50,429 nt of DNA from Peptoniphilus indolicus ATCC 29427 (GCF_000227315.1 NZ_JH165061.1:242953-293381); one strand, 5' to 3'; positions 28,145-37,629 are shown, counted from the stretch's first letter. The notes: generated from the sequence alone by a model not told the origin. Made by a program: numbers and translations.

Positions 28145-28161
28145 TACTTTCTGACTTTGTT

Positions 28162-28190
28162 AGTATATAGGAGTTTTATAAATTTGTCAA
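28162..28190 (-). promoter_or_regulatory. Sigma-A promoter of the G5/3D gene
   Basis: On the minus strand TTGACA (28190-28185), a 17-base spacer and TATACT (28167-28162), one of the best promoter matches in the window. Confidence 0.85.
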
Positions 28191-28326
28191 TAATTTGTAA
28201 CCTTTTAAATTTTTTTGAATATCTGTCCCAAAAATTTATTTTAATTCTCAAATTTTCTGATATTATTTGTAACTATTTCCCAAAAAACACAATAATTATT
28301 CTTACAAATTAATTTTTAATTAAATC

Positions 28327-28947
28327 TCACTCACACCTCTTTTTTAACATTTGTATAAATGTGTAGGTAAGTTTAGCTGTGAATCCCCAAATTATTTTGT
28401 CTTTATATCTATAAAAATGAATTTTGTCAGTTCCTCTTTTAAATTTATAATTCTTTCCATTTGGAATTAAGTCGTACGGAAAATCTTCTGAACTCTTAAC
28501 TTTTAAATCAACTTCGTATATATCGGGTTCATTCTCTAAAAAATAACTAAGTGGAACACAGAATATTGAATCCACTTCATCACCACTTGGGCTTATTTTA
28601 GTTGCATCTAAATTCAATTTCCCAATTGTAGAATAAATTATGGCATTATATGGATTTACTAAATAGTCTCCCTCTGATATCACTTCAACCCTATCTTTTG
28701 TGATGCATAATTCTTCAGAGGTCTCTCTTATAGCCGCTTCAACTGGATTTTCTCCGTCTTCTATCTTACCACCCGGAAAGCTTATCTCCCCAGGCTGATT
28801 TCTCAGTTCTTTACTTCTAACCTCATATAATAAATGTATTTCATTTTCAACTTCTATTAGTGGAATTAAGACACTATAACTATTTTTCACTTCTATCGGT
28901 TTTGGTTCATAGCCTTTAAATACTTCTGATATATCTTCTAATTTCAT
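28327..28947 (-). CDS. NUDIX hydrolase, CoA pyrophosphatase type
   Basis: 206 residues. The Nudix box GGKIEDGENPVEAAIRETSE plus EL fits GX5EX7REUXEEXGU. It is preceded by ELRNQPGEISFP, the UPF0035 signature of the CoA-diphosphatase (NudL/YeaB) branch. It probably hydrolyses CoA or related nucleoside diphosphates. It overlaps the patatin gene by ATGA and ends the operon. Confidence 0.88.
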   Translation of the reverse strand: MKLEDISEVFKGYEPKPIEVKNSYSVLIPLIEVENEIHLLYEVRSKELRNQPGEISFPGGKIEDGENPVEAAIRETSEELCITKDRVEVISEGDYLVNPYNAIIYSTIGKLNLDATKISPSGDEVDSIFCVPLSYFLENEPDIYEVDLKVKSSEDFPYDLIPNGKNYKFKRGTDKIHFYRYKDKIIWGFTAKLTYTFIQMLKKRCE

Positions 28948-30065
28948 CTTAACACCTTATTCATTAAAATCTTGATGTTGAATGCACTCAATAACTCTTC
29001 CGGTAATTTTTCAAAATCGCCTCTCGCTTTTAAAATAGCGCTTAGCTGTTCAATATCGTATATCTTTAAGTACTCTATGTTGTGCTTATTGGCAAAGTAT
29101 TCAAACAATCCCGTCAAAACTTCTGAATATTTATAGTTGCTTTCAAGTTTCAAATTGGCAGCTATAGATGGTATGAATTCTTCATAGAATTTTCTATACT
29201 CTGACTCAAATTGAAGATTTGAATATTCCTTGACCTTTTCAAAATATAGTTCTCTTAAAAGCTTGTCAGCTTCAACTTCATCAAATGGTTTCACATAGTA
29301 TTTTTTGCCCAAAAGTCCCTTGAATTTCTTATACGTATCAAAATACCCTATTCTCATAAGTTCATCTGATTTATTTGGATTGAAGTCCATAGTTTCAACA
29401 TATTTTTCACTCGGAGCAATCACTATTGCATCGCTTGGCATTATCATATTTCTAAAATCATTTGGATTTGCCCTTATAATAACTGGTCTCATTCCCAATC
29501 GTTCAACCATATTATATGGAATTTGATTTGCAAAACCACCGTCTAGATATGCCTTGCCATTTATTAACTCTCTCTTAAAAATCGGTAAGTAACAAGATGC
29601 TATTATATAATCCCTGAGCTGTCCCTTTGGAATATCTTCAACAAACTTCTCTTCAACAACTCTATCAGTTAAATTTATAGTCACAAGACCAAATTTTAAA
29701 TCAGAATTTCTTACTTTATCTTCATCTATGTATTTGTAAACAAAATTTCTAAGTGGCTCAATTGAAATTCTCTTGCTGTTTAAATTATCAATTAACTTTT
29801 TAAAACTATGAAACATATTGTTTGTTTGCTTTTCTGAAACTATCTGAGCAATCTCTTTATTATCATAATAATCTGAAAGCCCCGTATTTCTCCAAGCTTC
29901 CATAGCCACGTTAGCTTCTCCCATAGCTATCATAGCTCCATTTATCGCTCCGATTGAAGTTCCAACTACTGCATCAAACTTATATCCAAGTTCCTTTAAC
30001 GCAAAATAGGAACCTATTTGATAGGCTCCTTTTGCTCCTCCACCTTCTAAAACTAATCCAAGCAT
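28944..30065 (-). CDS. Patatin-like phospholipase (RssA/NTE type)
   Basis: 373 residues. The oxyanion motif EGGGAKGAYQIG (7-18), the nucleophile elbow GTSIG (Ser37) and the catalytic Asp175 in LDGGFANQIP form the Ser-Asp dyad of patatin lipases. No signal peptide is present, so it acts in the cytosol, probably on phospholipid or lysolipid. About 200 extra C-terminal residues have no motif I recognise. It lies 19 bases after the restored end of mscL. Confidence 0.9.
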   Translation of the reverse strand: MLGLVLEGGGAKGAYQIGSYFALKELGYKFDAVVGTSIGAINGAMIAMGEANVAMEAWRNTGLSDYYDNKEIAQIVSEKQTNNMFHSFKKLIDNLNSKRISIEPLRNFVYKYIDEDKVRNSDLKFGLVTINLTDRVVEEKFVEDIPKGQLRDYIIASCYLPIFKRELINGKAYLDGGFANQIPYNMVERLGMRPVIIRANPNDFRNMIMPSDAIVIAPSEKYVETMDFNPNKSDELMRIGYFDTYKKFKGLLGKKYYVKPFDEVEADKLLRELYFEKVKEYSNLQFESEYRKFYEEFIPSIAANLKLESNYKYSEVLTGLFEYFANKHNIEYLKIYDIEQLSAILKARGDFEKLPEELLSAFNIKILMNKVLR

Positions 30066-30084
30066 AATTCTTCGTTCCCCTCAA

Positions 30085-30533
30085 TTAGTTAAGTTCGCTT
30101 GTACAATGAGGACATCTTGTTGCATCAATAGCAACTTCACTCTTGCAATAAGGGCAAGTTTTTGTTGTTGGTGCAGCTTCTTCCTCTTCTTTTTCAAATC
30201 TCTTTTTAACTCTATTAATCTGTCTAATCATAATAAAAATTACAAGTGCAATTATTAAAAGTTTAAAACATTGCCAATAAACGCCCCTAGTCCCATAACT
30301 GGAGCTCCTGCTTCTTTAGCTGCAGCAAGAGTAGCATGCTTTGAACCGTCAAGAGTTATGAACATATCGTCAAAATTAATACCACCTGTTATATATGCGA
30401 TTACAGGCATGATTACATCATCTACTAATGAAGTTACAATTTTACCAAATGCTCCACCTATTATAACCGCAACAGCAAGATCCATTACGTTTCCTCTGGC
30501 AATAAATTCCTTAAATTCCTTTACAAAACTCAT
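30085..30533 (-). pseudogene. mscL: Large-conductance mechanosensitive channel MscL with C-terminal zinc ribbon, frameshifted
   Basis: The first frame (30533-30255) gives KEFKEFIARGNVMDLAVAVI, FGKIVTSLVDDVIMPVIA and [10 protein letters not shown], which is MscL up to the second helix. It stops at 30255-30257. One added T in the T4 run (A4 at 30257-30260 on the plus strand) continues [20 protein letters not shown], an acidic linker and [18 protein letters not shown], a two-CxxC zinc ribbon, with a stop at 30085-30087. The whole is about 149 residues. Channel helix 2 is lost without the repair, so the protein as written could not work. It overlaps comEB by ATGA. Confidence 0.88.
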
Positions 30534-30964
30534 TTGTCTCTCCTCTCTAACTTTTTCAACTCTACATTGTTATCCTTTATAAGTTTTAGAGCATAGTCAT
30601 CCACTCTATATGCATCTCTGTAGTATATGGCAGTTATTCCGGCTTGGATTAGAGCTTTTGTACAATTTAAACACGGAAAGTGAGTGACATATGCAGTACA
30701 ACCTTTTACACTTATACCCTCTTTTGCACAATATAAAAGAGCGTTCATCTCAGCATGTATTGTTGCAATGCAATGTCCATCTCTCATAGTATGTCCTATC
30801 TCATCACATTGTGGATTACCGGCTAACGAGCCATTGTATCCTGTAGAAACAATTCTGTGCTCACTATTTACTATTACACAACCCACAAATGCTCTGTCAC
30901 AAGTTGATCTAGTAGCTACCATTTCTGTTATTTCTAAAAAATATTCATCCCAACTTTTTCTCAT
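30530..30964 (-). CDS. comEB: Deoxycytidylate deaminase (ComEB)
   Basis: 144 residues. Zinc-site motifs HAEMNALLYCAKEG and FPCLNCTKAL are the H-A-E and P-C-x-x-C of dCMP deaminases, which supply dUMP for thymidylate synthesis. TRSTCDRAFVGCVIV and GYNGSLAGNPQCDE are family-typical. Overlapping starts and stops (ATGA) link it to both the RNase H and MscL genes. Confidence 0.94.
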   Translation of the reverse strand: MRKSWDEYFLEITEMVATRSTCDRAFVGCVIVNSEHRIVSTGYNGSLAGNPQCDEIGHTMRDGHCIATIHAEMNALLYCAKEGISVKGCTAYVTHFPCLNCTKALIQAGITAIYYRDAYRVDDYALKLIKDNNVELKKLERRDK

Positions 30965-31575
30965 TTCGCACCCTTTGCAAGCTTATCTGCAAGTTCGTTA
31001 AACTCCACCCCAGTATGTGCTTGCACCTTTATAAATTCTACTGTTATCTTGTCCTTTACACTCGAATAAAAATCTCTGTACTCCTGAGTTGATTTCTTGT
31101 TTGCCTTCCAACTTCCAAGAGCCCAACACTCTATGCCCATGTAGTCGTAGTGAAGATATATTTTTTTATATCCAAGCTCTAAAGCTCTTTCAATTGCAAC
31201 TTTAGAACCCATTATCTCTCCGGCAACATTTCTCATTGAAGCATCTTCTACTCCGAAAAATCTCTTGCTGTCAGTTTCTATTACATTCACTCCGTCAGTC
31301 AGTACAATTCCATAAGAGTAGCTTTTTTCATTCTTGTCATAAGAACCGTCAACATAAGCTATTATCTCTCCATCAGATATAGAACTCACTATTTCTGATT
31401 TACTATCTATCTTTTTTTCTACATTAGTTTCTCCACCTATAAAGGCCTCTGCTTCGGAAAGTGTTGGAAATTTTTTATATATTGCTCCGCCAAACCCAAT
31501 CACTTGTCTTTTGCACTCATCCCAAGTGGTGAATACTCCCGTCTGTCTTCCTTTTTTTACTGCGTAATAATTCAT
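30961..31575 (-). CDS. Ribonuclease H with N-terminal RNA-binding domain
   Basis: 204 residues. The first 50 (YYAVKKGRQTGVFTTWDECK, then FPTLSEAEAFI) are the viroplasmin/RNase H1 N-domain that binds RNA-DNA hybrids. The catalytic domain has the acidic residues in AYVDGSY, AGEIMGSK, HYDYMGIE and FNELADKLA. It removes RNA from RNA-DNA hybrids. It is the first gene of a five-gene overlapping operon. Confidence 0.93.
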   Translation of the reverse strand: MNYYAVKKGRQTGVFTTWDECKRQVIGFGGAIYKKFPTLSEAEAFIGGETNVEKKIDSKSEIVSSISDGEIIAYVDGSYDKNEKSYSYGIVLTDGVNVIETDSKRFFGVEDASMRNVAGEIMGSKVAIERALELGYKKIYLHYDYMGIECWALGSWKANKKSTQEYRDFYSSVKDKITVEFIKVQAHTGVEFNELADKLAKGAK

Positions 31576-31621
31576 AATACTCCTAAATTTTATTTGTCTT
31601 ATTTTATTATATTAACCTTTA

Positions 31622-31651
31622 TTATACAACACTTAAGGTTTATGATATACT
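31622..31651 (+). promoter_or_regulatory. Promoter of the FBP aldolase gene
   Basis: TTATAC, an 18-base spacer and TATACT, with an extended TGA before the -10. Confidence 0.5.
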
Positions 31652-31675
31652 TAAAACAAATAAAAGGGGGATAAA

Positions 31676-32569
31676 ATGAATCAAAATCAACTCGAACAAA
31701 TGAAATCTAAAGACGGATTTATCGCCGCTCTTGACCAAAGTGGTGGATCTACTCCAAAGGCACTTAGACTATATGGAATTGAAGAAAGTAGCTACAATAG
31801 CGAAGAAGAAATGTTTGAACTTGTTCATGAAATGAGAACAAGGATTATAAAAAGTCCTGCTTTTAACGGCGAAAAAATCCTTGCTACAATACTTTTTAAG
31901 AGAACAATGAACTCTAAAATTGATGGAGTTTACACTGCAGACTATCTATGGAACGAACTTGGAATAGTTCCTATTTTAAAAATTGACGAAGGTCTAGCTG
32001 AAGAAAAAGACGGCGTTCAACTTATGAAAGAAATGAAGAGTCTTGATGAACTTCTTGAAAATGCAAAAGAACGTGCTATCTTCGGTACAAAGATGAGATC
32101 AGTTATAAAAGAACTTAACCTTGAAGGAATAAAAGCTGTAGTTGCTCAACAATTTGAATATGCTAAAAAAATCATGGCAGCTGGATTCGTTCCTATCATT
32201 GAACCGGAAGTGGATATTCACTCTGAAAAGAAAGCAGAAATAGAACAAGCTCTTCACGATGAACTAAAAGCTCAACTTGAAGTTTTAGATTCTGATGCAA
32301 GACTTATGTTCAAACTTACTCTTCCAGAAAAGAACGACCTTTATGAAGACCTATACGACTTCGAACAAGTTGTTAGAATAGTTGTACTTTCAGGCGGTTA
32401 TTCAAGAGAAGAATCTAATGCAAGATTAAAAGCTAATCATAGATTGATAGCTTCTTTCTCAAGAGCACTTTCTGAAGGATTAAGAGCTGACCAAACAGAT
32501 GAAGAATTCGACACTATGCTTCAAGCATCAATCGATTCAATCTTCGATGCATCTGTAAATAAAAACTAA
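31676..32569 (+). CDS. fda: Class I fructose-1,6-bisphosphate aldolase
   Basis: 297 residues. [20 protein letters not shown] near the N-terminus, [13 protein letters not shown] and [13 protein letters not shown] (Schiff-base Lys-containing strands), and [12 protein letters not shown] identify the bacterial class I aldolase also found in staphylococci. It splits fructose-1,6-bisphosphate in glycolysis without a metal. A strong AGGGGG site precedes the ATG. It is monocistronic between its own promoter and a strong terminator. Codon use looks more biased than in neighbours, consistent with high expression. Confidence 0.95.
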   Translation: MNQNQLEQMKSKDGFIAALDQSGGSTPKALRLYGIEESSYNSEEEMFELVHEMRTRIIKSPAFNGEKILATILFKRTMNSKIDGVYTADYLWNELGIVPILKIDEGLAEEKDGVQLMKEMKSLDELLENAKERAIFGTKMRSVIKELNLEGIKAVVAQQFEYAKKIMAAGFVPIIEPEVDIHSEKKAEIEQALHDELKAQLEVLDSDARLMFKLTLPEKNDLYEDLYDFEQVVRIVVLSGGYSREESNARLKANHRLIASFSRALSEGLRADQTDEEFDTMLQASIDSIFDASVNKN

Positions 32570-32573
32570 CTAA

Positions 32574-32597
32574 AAAAGAGAGGTTACCCTCTCTTTT
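32574..32597. terminator. Bidirectional terminator
   Basis: AAAAGAGAGG (32574-32583) pairs with CCTCTCTTTT (32588-32597) around a 4-base loop, between convergent genes. Confidence 0.88.
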
Positions 32598-33573
32598 AAT
32601 TTATTGTGGATTTTTTAGCCTCTGTAACATCATCATAAGCATTTCTTACATCTACAAACTCTTTAAACTCTAAGTAAGTCCTAAATAATGTGGACCTTTT
32701 TTCAAACTCATCTCTCGATTCAGGTAATGGTAAATTTCTATATCTGTTGTAGAGCTCTTCTAATCTATTAATTATAGTGTCTGTTAGTTCAGCCTCACTA
32801 TTCTTTTCATTTTGTAAAATCATCAATTCTGCAAGGCCTGTTCCCTGTGTAAACTCTTGAGGCATATACTTTAAGTTTTCAAACATACGTCTTAAAATTC
32901 TAACTTGCTCAACACGCATAGTCCAATAACTCATTAAGTCCGCACTTTCTTCATAAAACATATTTTCTCTCTCATTTCTCAGCAATGTCTCTGCCAACTT
33001 GAGGTCATTGTCTAAAATATTAAACACAACTTCACCTTTCATCAAAGGGATATCTTGTGTAATATAATTCGCATAGTGAACTAAAATAGACCTTATTTTT
33101 CCATCTATCTTATCCAAAACTTCTTGCAGTTCTTTTGATACAGATGGAAAATATAAATTGGCCACAATTGCAAATCCTGAACCAATGATCATGAGTGCAA
33201 TCTCATTTAATATCAAACCCAATTCCACACCATTTGATAACAACAAGTGAGTTACAAGAACACTTGATGGTCCAAGTCCTATATCAATTTTTAACAACAA
33301 TGAAATTGGCACAAATAAAATTAAATACAATACATACGCCCAAAGATTATAACCCAAGAACATAAAACACATACTTCCTATTCCCAAGGCGAGTATTGCC
33401 GATGCCATTCTATTTATAACGCCTTTATAAGTTGCCTCTCTAGTGTCCATAACACTTAATATTGCTATTATTGCCGCAGCTGAAGAAGATTTAAGCCCCA
33501 ATAATTCTGCTATAAACAAAGATATTCCCGCCGCCAAAGCTATCTTTATAGTTTTTAATCCTATTATATTCAT
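32596..33573 (-). CDS. Aromatic acid exporter family protein (ArAE_1/DUF939)
   Basis: 325 residues. The N-terminal half has about five membrane helices with the typical SSSAAAIIAILSVMDTREAT and KIDIGLGPSSVLVTHLL segments. The C-terminal half is a cytoplasmic helical ArAE_1_C domain. Relatives belong to the FUSC superfamily of aromatic or organic-acid exporters; the substrate is unproven. It is followed on the same strand, after a 49-base gap, by no further gene. The MerR gene lies upstream and may be co-transcribed. Confidence 0.85.
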   Translation of the reverse strand: MNIIGLKTIKIALAAGISLFIAELLGLKSSSAAAIIAILSVMDTREATYKGVINRMASAILALGIGSMCFMFLGYNLWAYVLYLILFVPISLLLKIDIGLGPSSVLVTHLLLSNGVELGLILNEIALMIIGSGFAIVANLYFPSVSKELQEVLDKIDGKIRSILVHYANYITQDIPLMKGEVVFNILDNDLKLAETLLRNERENMFYEESADLMSYWTMRVEQVRILRRMFENLKYMPQEFTQGTGLAELMILQNEKNSEAELTDTIINRLEELYNRYRNLPLPESRDEFEKRSTLFRTYLEFKEFVDVRNAYDDVTEAKKSTIN

Positions 33574-33622
33574 AAACTCACCCAGACTTTATTTACCCTT
33601 TGAGATTGAGTTTACACAAATT

Positions 33623-34471
33623 TTAATCCAACATCCCATACTCCTTTATAAAGAGTTCATTTGCAATTTCAAGTTTTTTATAAAATTCATCATATTTTTT
33701 ACTCAAAACTCTCATATTTGGAATAAATACATCATAAAATCCATTTTCCTGATTAAAAGATTTAAAACTTTCCATTAACTCATAGCCAATTGAACTTTTA
33801 TATTCATCAGACTTTCTATATTCTAAATAAGCTTCTATCTGTTCTCTATTATCCAAAAAATTCTCAGGCTCTTCAATACTTTTAATAGTCTCATTTTCCG
33901 CTCTCTGAAGAATTTCCATATTTGGCGTATTTTCTAAAAACTTATTTAATTTATCAGAAACTGTAAAGTTTGGCATATTATCTAAAAACTCCATGACTTT
34001 TTCATAAGCTCTTTTCTGTTCTTCCGTTACAACTTTTATCTCAAGAAACTTTGAAAAATGTAAATATAAATATCTTCCGTAGTGCCCCGGAAATTTTTCG
34101 ATCAACATTTCTGAAATATAACTATTTTTCTCTAAAATGTTTAATAGTTCTTCAATCTCCTCAAATCTAGAACCATTTGATAGTTTGTGAAGTAGTTCAG
34201 CTCGAATAGATTGGTTTTTTAATTCCAAATCCTTCTTTATTGAAATTTCATCTAACTTTTTCTTTCCGTGCTTTAAAATCTCTCTTATTTCTTCAACTTG
34301 TAAATTCAATTTTCTATACACATAGATATCTCTTAGAATTTTTACATCTTCTTGTGAATAATCTCTATATCCGTTTTCTAATACTTTGGGGCTCACAAGT
34401 TCTTTCTCAGTATAATACACAATTGCCTTTTTAGTAAGTCCAGTAATTTTTGCAACTTCATTTATTAACAT
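33623..34471 (-). CDS. MerR-family transcriptional regulator
   Basis: 282 residues. The N-terminal winged helix (LINEVAKITGLTKKAIVYYT, then NGYRDYSQEDVKIL) and the dimer helix to about residue 75 are MerR. The remaining 200 residues, helical and charged, form a sensor domain I do not recognise. No paired Cys for metal sensing is visible. It is divergent from an MFS exporter, the usual MerR arrangement for drug-induced efflux. Confidence 0.88.
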   Translation of the reverse strand: MLINEVAKITGLTKKAIVYYTEKELVSPKVLENGYRDYSQEDVKILRDIYVYRKLNLQVEEIREILKHGKKKLDEISIKKDLELKNQSIRAELLHKLSNGSRFEEIEELLNILEKNSYISEMLIEKFPGHYGRYLYLHFSKFLEIKVVTEEQKRAYEKVMEFLDNMPNFTVSDKLNKFLENTPNMEILQRAENETIKSIEEPENFLDNREQIEAYLEYRKSDEYKSSIGYELMESFKSFNQENGFYDVFIPNMRVLSKKYDEFYKKLEIANELFIKEYGMLD

Positions 34472-34533
34472 ACTATCACCTCTATCTAAATGATAATCTC
34501 ACCTCTAATGTATCAGTCAACTAAATATTTTCT

Positions 34534-34562
34534 TTGTTATCTTGTATATTTTAAATTATAAT
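34534..34562 (+). promoter_or_regulatory. Promoter of the MFS gene
   Basis: TTGTTA, a 17-base spacer and TATAAT. The usual 19-base MerR spacing is not seen, so activation by DNA twisting is not obvious. Confidence 0.55.
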
Positions 34563-34577
34563 AATCTTGAGGTGTTT

Positions 34578-35735
34578 ATGAAAAATCTTAAATTAAAATA
34601 TATTTTAACTCAATCAATTTTTTGGATGTTGATGGCTTGTCTGACTTCATACATCAATGTTATCTTGACCGGTCGTGGAATAAGTGTTTCAAATATCGGA
34701 ATAATAGCAGCACTCGGTAGTGTGATTGCTGCTTTCTTTGGTCCATTTATATCTCAACTATGTGAAAATTCAAAGAGCAAAACTGAACGTGAATACATGC
34801 TGATTGTAATTTTAATTTCAATTATAGCTCTAGTACTTTCACTATTGTTTCGCAGCCCAATTATCACAGTACTTATTTTAATTTTAATTCCCAATGTGTT
34901 GGTTCTATCTCTTCAACCATTGCTAAACAGTCTTGGAATGAATTATATGCAACTTGATAAAAATATAGACTTTTCAAAAGCTAGGGGGATAGGAGCTTTT
35001 TCGTACGCAATATGTTCTCTAATCCTTGGTAAAATGAGTGTTGGGAACTCTGATATGCCCATAATATTTTCAATCGTACTATTTGCATTGTTGTTCTTCA
35101 TAATGCTATCCCAACCACACTTAGAAAATGTAAATTCATTACATACTTCAAGCGGAGCAGTCGAATCAGATATTCCCTTCTCTAAAAGAGAGGCTACAGC
35201 AGCTATCATTGGGGTTATTCTATTATTTGTATTCTATCAAATAAACCATTCATTTATGCTTCAAATAATGGAAAACTTGGGAGGAGATTCATCTCACATG
35301 GGTCTTGCCTTTTCAATAGCGGCATTTTCCGAAACAATAGCAATGTTTGCTCTACCAAAAGTATTGGGGAAATATAATCTAATAAAATTATTCAAATTTT
35401 CAGCAGTTATGTTCATCGCAAAAGGTATCTTGACTTATTTTGCCCCAACCGTTGGAACACTTCTTGCTGTTCAAGTTTCTCAAGTTGTAGGATTTGGAAT
35501 TTTCACTCCTGTTTCAGTTTACCTATTCAGTAGAAAATTCCCACCATCTATGAGAATTAGAGCACAAGGATATCTTACAAGCTCCATCACGCTCGGCGGT
35601 GTATTTGGATTGTTAATCGGCGGAATATTAGTTGAAAATTTAGGAATAGGAAATACAATTTTAATTTCCATGCTCTTTGCCCTAGTAGGCACTGTATCTA
35701 TTTTTACAATCAAAAATATAAATCAAAAAAGGTAG
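34578..35735 (+). CDS. MFS transporter (HcaT/LacY-like group)
   Basis: 385 residues with about 12 membrane helices. It starts at ATG 34578 after AGGTG; the upstream in-frame ATG has no site. SIFWMLMACLTSYINVILTG and ARGIGAFSYAICSLILGKM resemble the 3-phenylpropionic acid/oligosaccharide-type MFS group. It probably works as an efflux or uptake pump under the divergent MerR protein. The stop codon lies inside a long perfect palindrome that acts as terminator. Confidence 0.85.
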   Translation: MKNLKLKYILTQSIFWMLMACLTSYINVILTGRGISVSNIGIIAALGSVIAAFFGPFISQLCENSKSKTEREYMLIVILISIIALVLSLLFRSPIITVLILILIPNVLVLSLQPLLNSLGMNYMQLDKNIDFSKARGIGAFSYAICSLILGKMSVGNSDMPIIFSIVLFALLFFIMLSQPHLENVNSLHTSSGAVESDIPFSKREATAAIIGVILLFVFYQINHSFMLQIMENLGGDSSHMGLAFSIAAFSETIAMFALPKVLGKYNLIKLFKFSAVMFIAKGILTYFAPTVGTLLAVQVSQVVGFGIFTPVSVYLFSRKFPPSMRIRAQGYLTSSITLGGVFGLLIGGILVENLGIGNTILISMLFALVGTVSIFTIKNINQKR

Positions 35736-35768
35736 CGTGTAAAAATATTTTTACACGCTACCTTTTTT
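35725..35768. terminator. 44-bp perfect palindrome, bidirectional terminator
   Basis: A6, then GGTAGCGTGT, then a central AAAAATATTTTT, then ACACGCTACC, then T6. Every base from 35725 to 35768 has its complement. The MFS stop codon is at 35733-35735. It lies between convergent MFS and AbgT genes. Confidence 0.9.
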
Positions 35769-35878
35769 AATTTTGATGGTTACTTTATTTGATTATATTT
35801 TTTTCTCTCTTATAAACTCATTTCAAGCAATTTTCAATAAAAAAGAGTAATAAAAATAAAGCTCCTAAAATAAAATTT

Positions 35879-37423
35879 TTACATAAATATAGTCCCACCA
35901 ATACCTATTGGTAAGTTGAAAGCATAGAATACTGCCATCAACGCTGTCCAGAATACTAAGAATGCTAATGAGTATGGAAGCATCATTGAAATCAAAGTTC
36001 CAAGTCCTGAATCTTCGTCATACTTTTGCATAAATACTACTATCATTGCAAAATAAGTCATAAGCGGTGAAATAATGTTTGTTGAAGAATCACCTATTCT
36101 GTAAGCAACTTGTGTAAGCGCAGGGGAGAATCCCATTTCAAGCAACATTGGTACAAAGATTGGTGCCATGATAGCCCATTTTGCTGATGCTGAACCCATA
36201 AACAAGTTTATGAATGCTGATAATAAGATAAATAATATTATCAGTGGTAATCCAGATAGACCTGCTGACTTAAGGAATGCTGCGCCATTGTATGATATGA
36301 TAAGTCCTAAATTTGTCTTACCAAAATAAGCTATAAATTGTGCTGCGAAGAAAGAAAGTACAAGATATCCTCCCATTGATTTCATAGCTGATGTCATAGC
36401 CGCTACTAAATCATGAGTAGATTTTATCTTTCCTATAGTCTTTCCATATACAAGACCAGGGATTAAAAATAAAAGCATCATCGCTGGAATTAATCCATAA
36501 TGTAAGAATTCATTTAAATCCATTTGTCCTGTTTTTTCGTTAAGTGATTGGAAAAGTGCTCCTTGTGGGAACATCAATACTCCCATTATGATTACATATC
36601 CAATAAGAGCAATCATTGCATTTCTTATACCTTTCACTTCAATATCTGTAACATTGTCAGCTGCTTCAGCTTCATTTATTGCTCCAACATATTTTCCTAA
36701 ATTTGGCTCAACAATTTTATCAGTAACTATTGTTCCAACTACTGTTAAGAATATTGCTGATACTGCTAAGAAATACATATTTGATGTTACCGGTATTGTT
36801 GTGTCAATTTGAGCAGCTTTTAAAGCTTCATTTGTGATGTTAGTCAATAGTGGGTCAGTCGTACCTAAAATTAAGTTTGCTGAAAATCCACCACTTACTC
36901 CTGCAAATGCCGCTGCAAGTCCTGCTAATGGATGACGCCCTGCAAGACCAAAGATTAGTGCACCTATTGGAACTACTACTACATATCCTGCGTCTGAAGC
37001 TACATTTGACATAATACCTGCAAATACTACTATTGGAGTAAGTATTTTGGGATTTGCATTTAAAAGTGCTTTTCTTAAACCTGTGTTAAATAGACCTGTC
37101 CATTCACAAACTCCAACCCCTAACATTGCAACAAGTACTGTTCCAAGTGGAGCAAAATCTGTAAAGTTTTTAGTGGCTGAATTGAAGATATATCTTATAC
37201 CCTCTGCATTTAATAGTGATACGGCACTCTTGGTAACCTCTTCCCCAGCCTTAGCATCGTAATATGTTACCGGTGCTCCATACTTTGCAACAAAATGCGA
37301 AGCAATTACTACAACCACCGAAAGAATAAAAAATATTATTGCAGGGTGCGGTAGTCTATTACCTATTACTTCAACACCTTTTAGAAATCCTTTGACTTCT
37401 TTTTTGTTGTTTGTAGATTTCAT
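35879..37423 (-). CDS. AbgT-family transporter
   Basis: 514 residues with about 11-13 helices. GNRLPHPAIIFFILSVVVV at the start, NVASDAGYVVVVPIGALIF in the middle, GSASAKWAIMAPIFVPMLL and YRIGDSSTNIISPLMTYFA near the end are AbgT signatures. Family members import p-aminobenzoyl-glutamate, and some export sulfonamides. It is monocistronic and divergent from sdaAB. Confidence 0.93.
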   Translation of the reverse strand: MKSTNNKKEVKGFLKGVEVIGNRLPHPAIIFFILSVVVVIASHFVAKYGAPVTYYDAKAGEEVTKSAVSLLNAEGIRYIFNSATKNFTDFAPLGTVLVAMLGVGVCEWTGLFNTGLRKALLNANPKILTPIVVFAGIMSNVASDAGYVVVVPIGALIFGLAGRHPLAGLAAAFAGVSGGFSANLILGTTDPLLTNITNEALKAAQIDTTIPVTSNMYFLAVSAIFLTVVGTIVTDKIVEPNLGKYVGAINEAEAADNVTDIEVKGIRNAMIALIGYVIIMGVLMFPQGALFQSLNEKTGQMDLNEFLHYGLIPAMMLLFLIPGLVYGKTIGKIKSTHDLVAAMTSAMKSMGGYLVLSFFAAQFIAYFGKTNLGLIISYNGAAFLKSAGLSGLPLIILFILLSAFINLFMGSASAKWAIMAPIFVPMLLEMGFSPALTQVAYRIGDSSTNIISPLMTYFAMIVVFMQKYDEDSGLGTLISMMLPYSLAFLVFWTALMAVFYAFNLPIGIGGTIFM

Positions 37424-37629
37424 ACTCTGCCTCCTCTTTTATTTATAATAAAATTATACAGGATATTGTTAACTCTTCATAGCATTTAAGTTAAATTTTA
37501 TTTATAATATTTCAAATCTTCCTAAATAAGCTTTGATTGTAAGCTTTAATTTTTAAGAACATTTTTTATATCCACTTTATTCTCTGAAAGCAAAATTTCC
37601 TTGCACTTATTCCAATAATCAAATTTTCT

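Noticed and set aside
28119-28273. TTTGTAA repeats as a CRISPR or iteron array
   Set aside because: The units are too short and irregularly spaced. They are better read as regulator half-sites or AT-rich chance.
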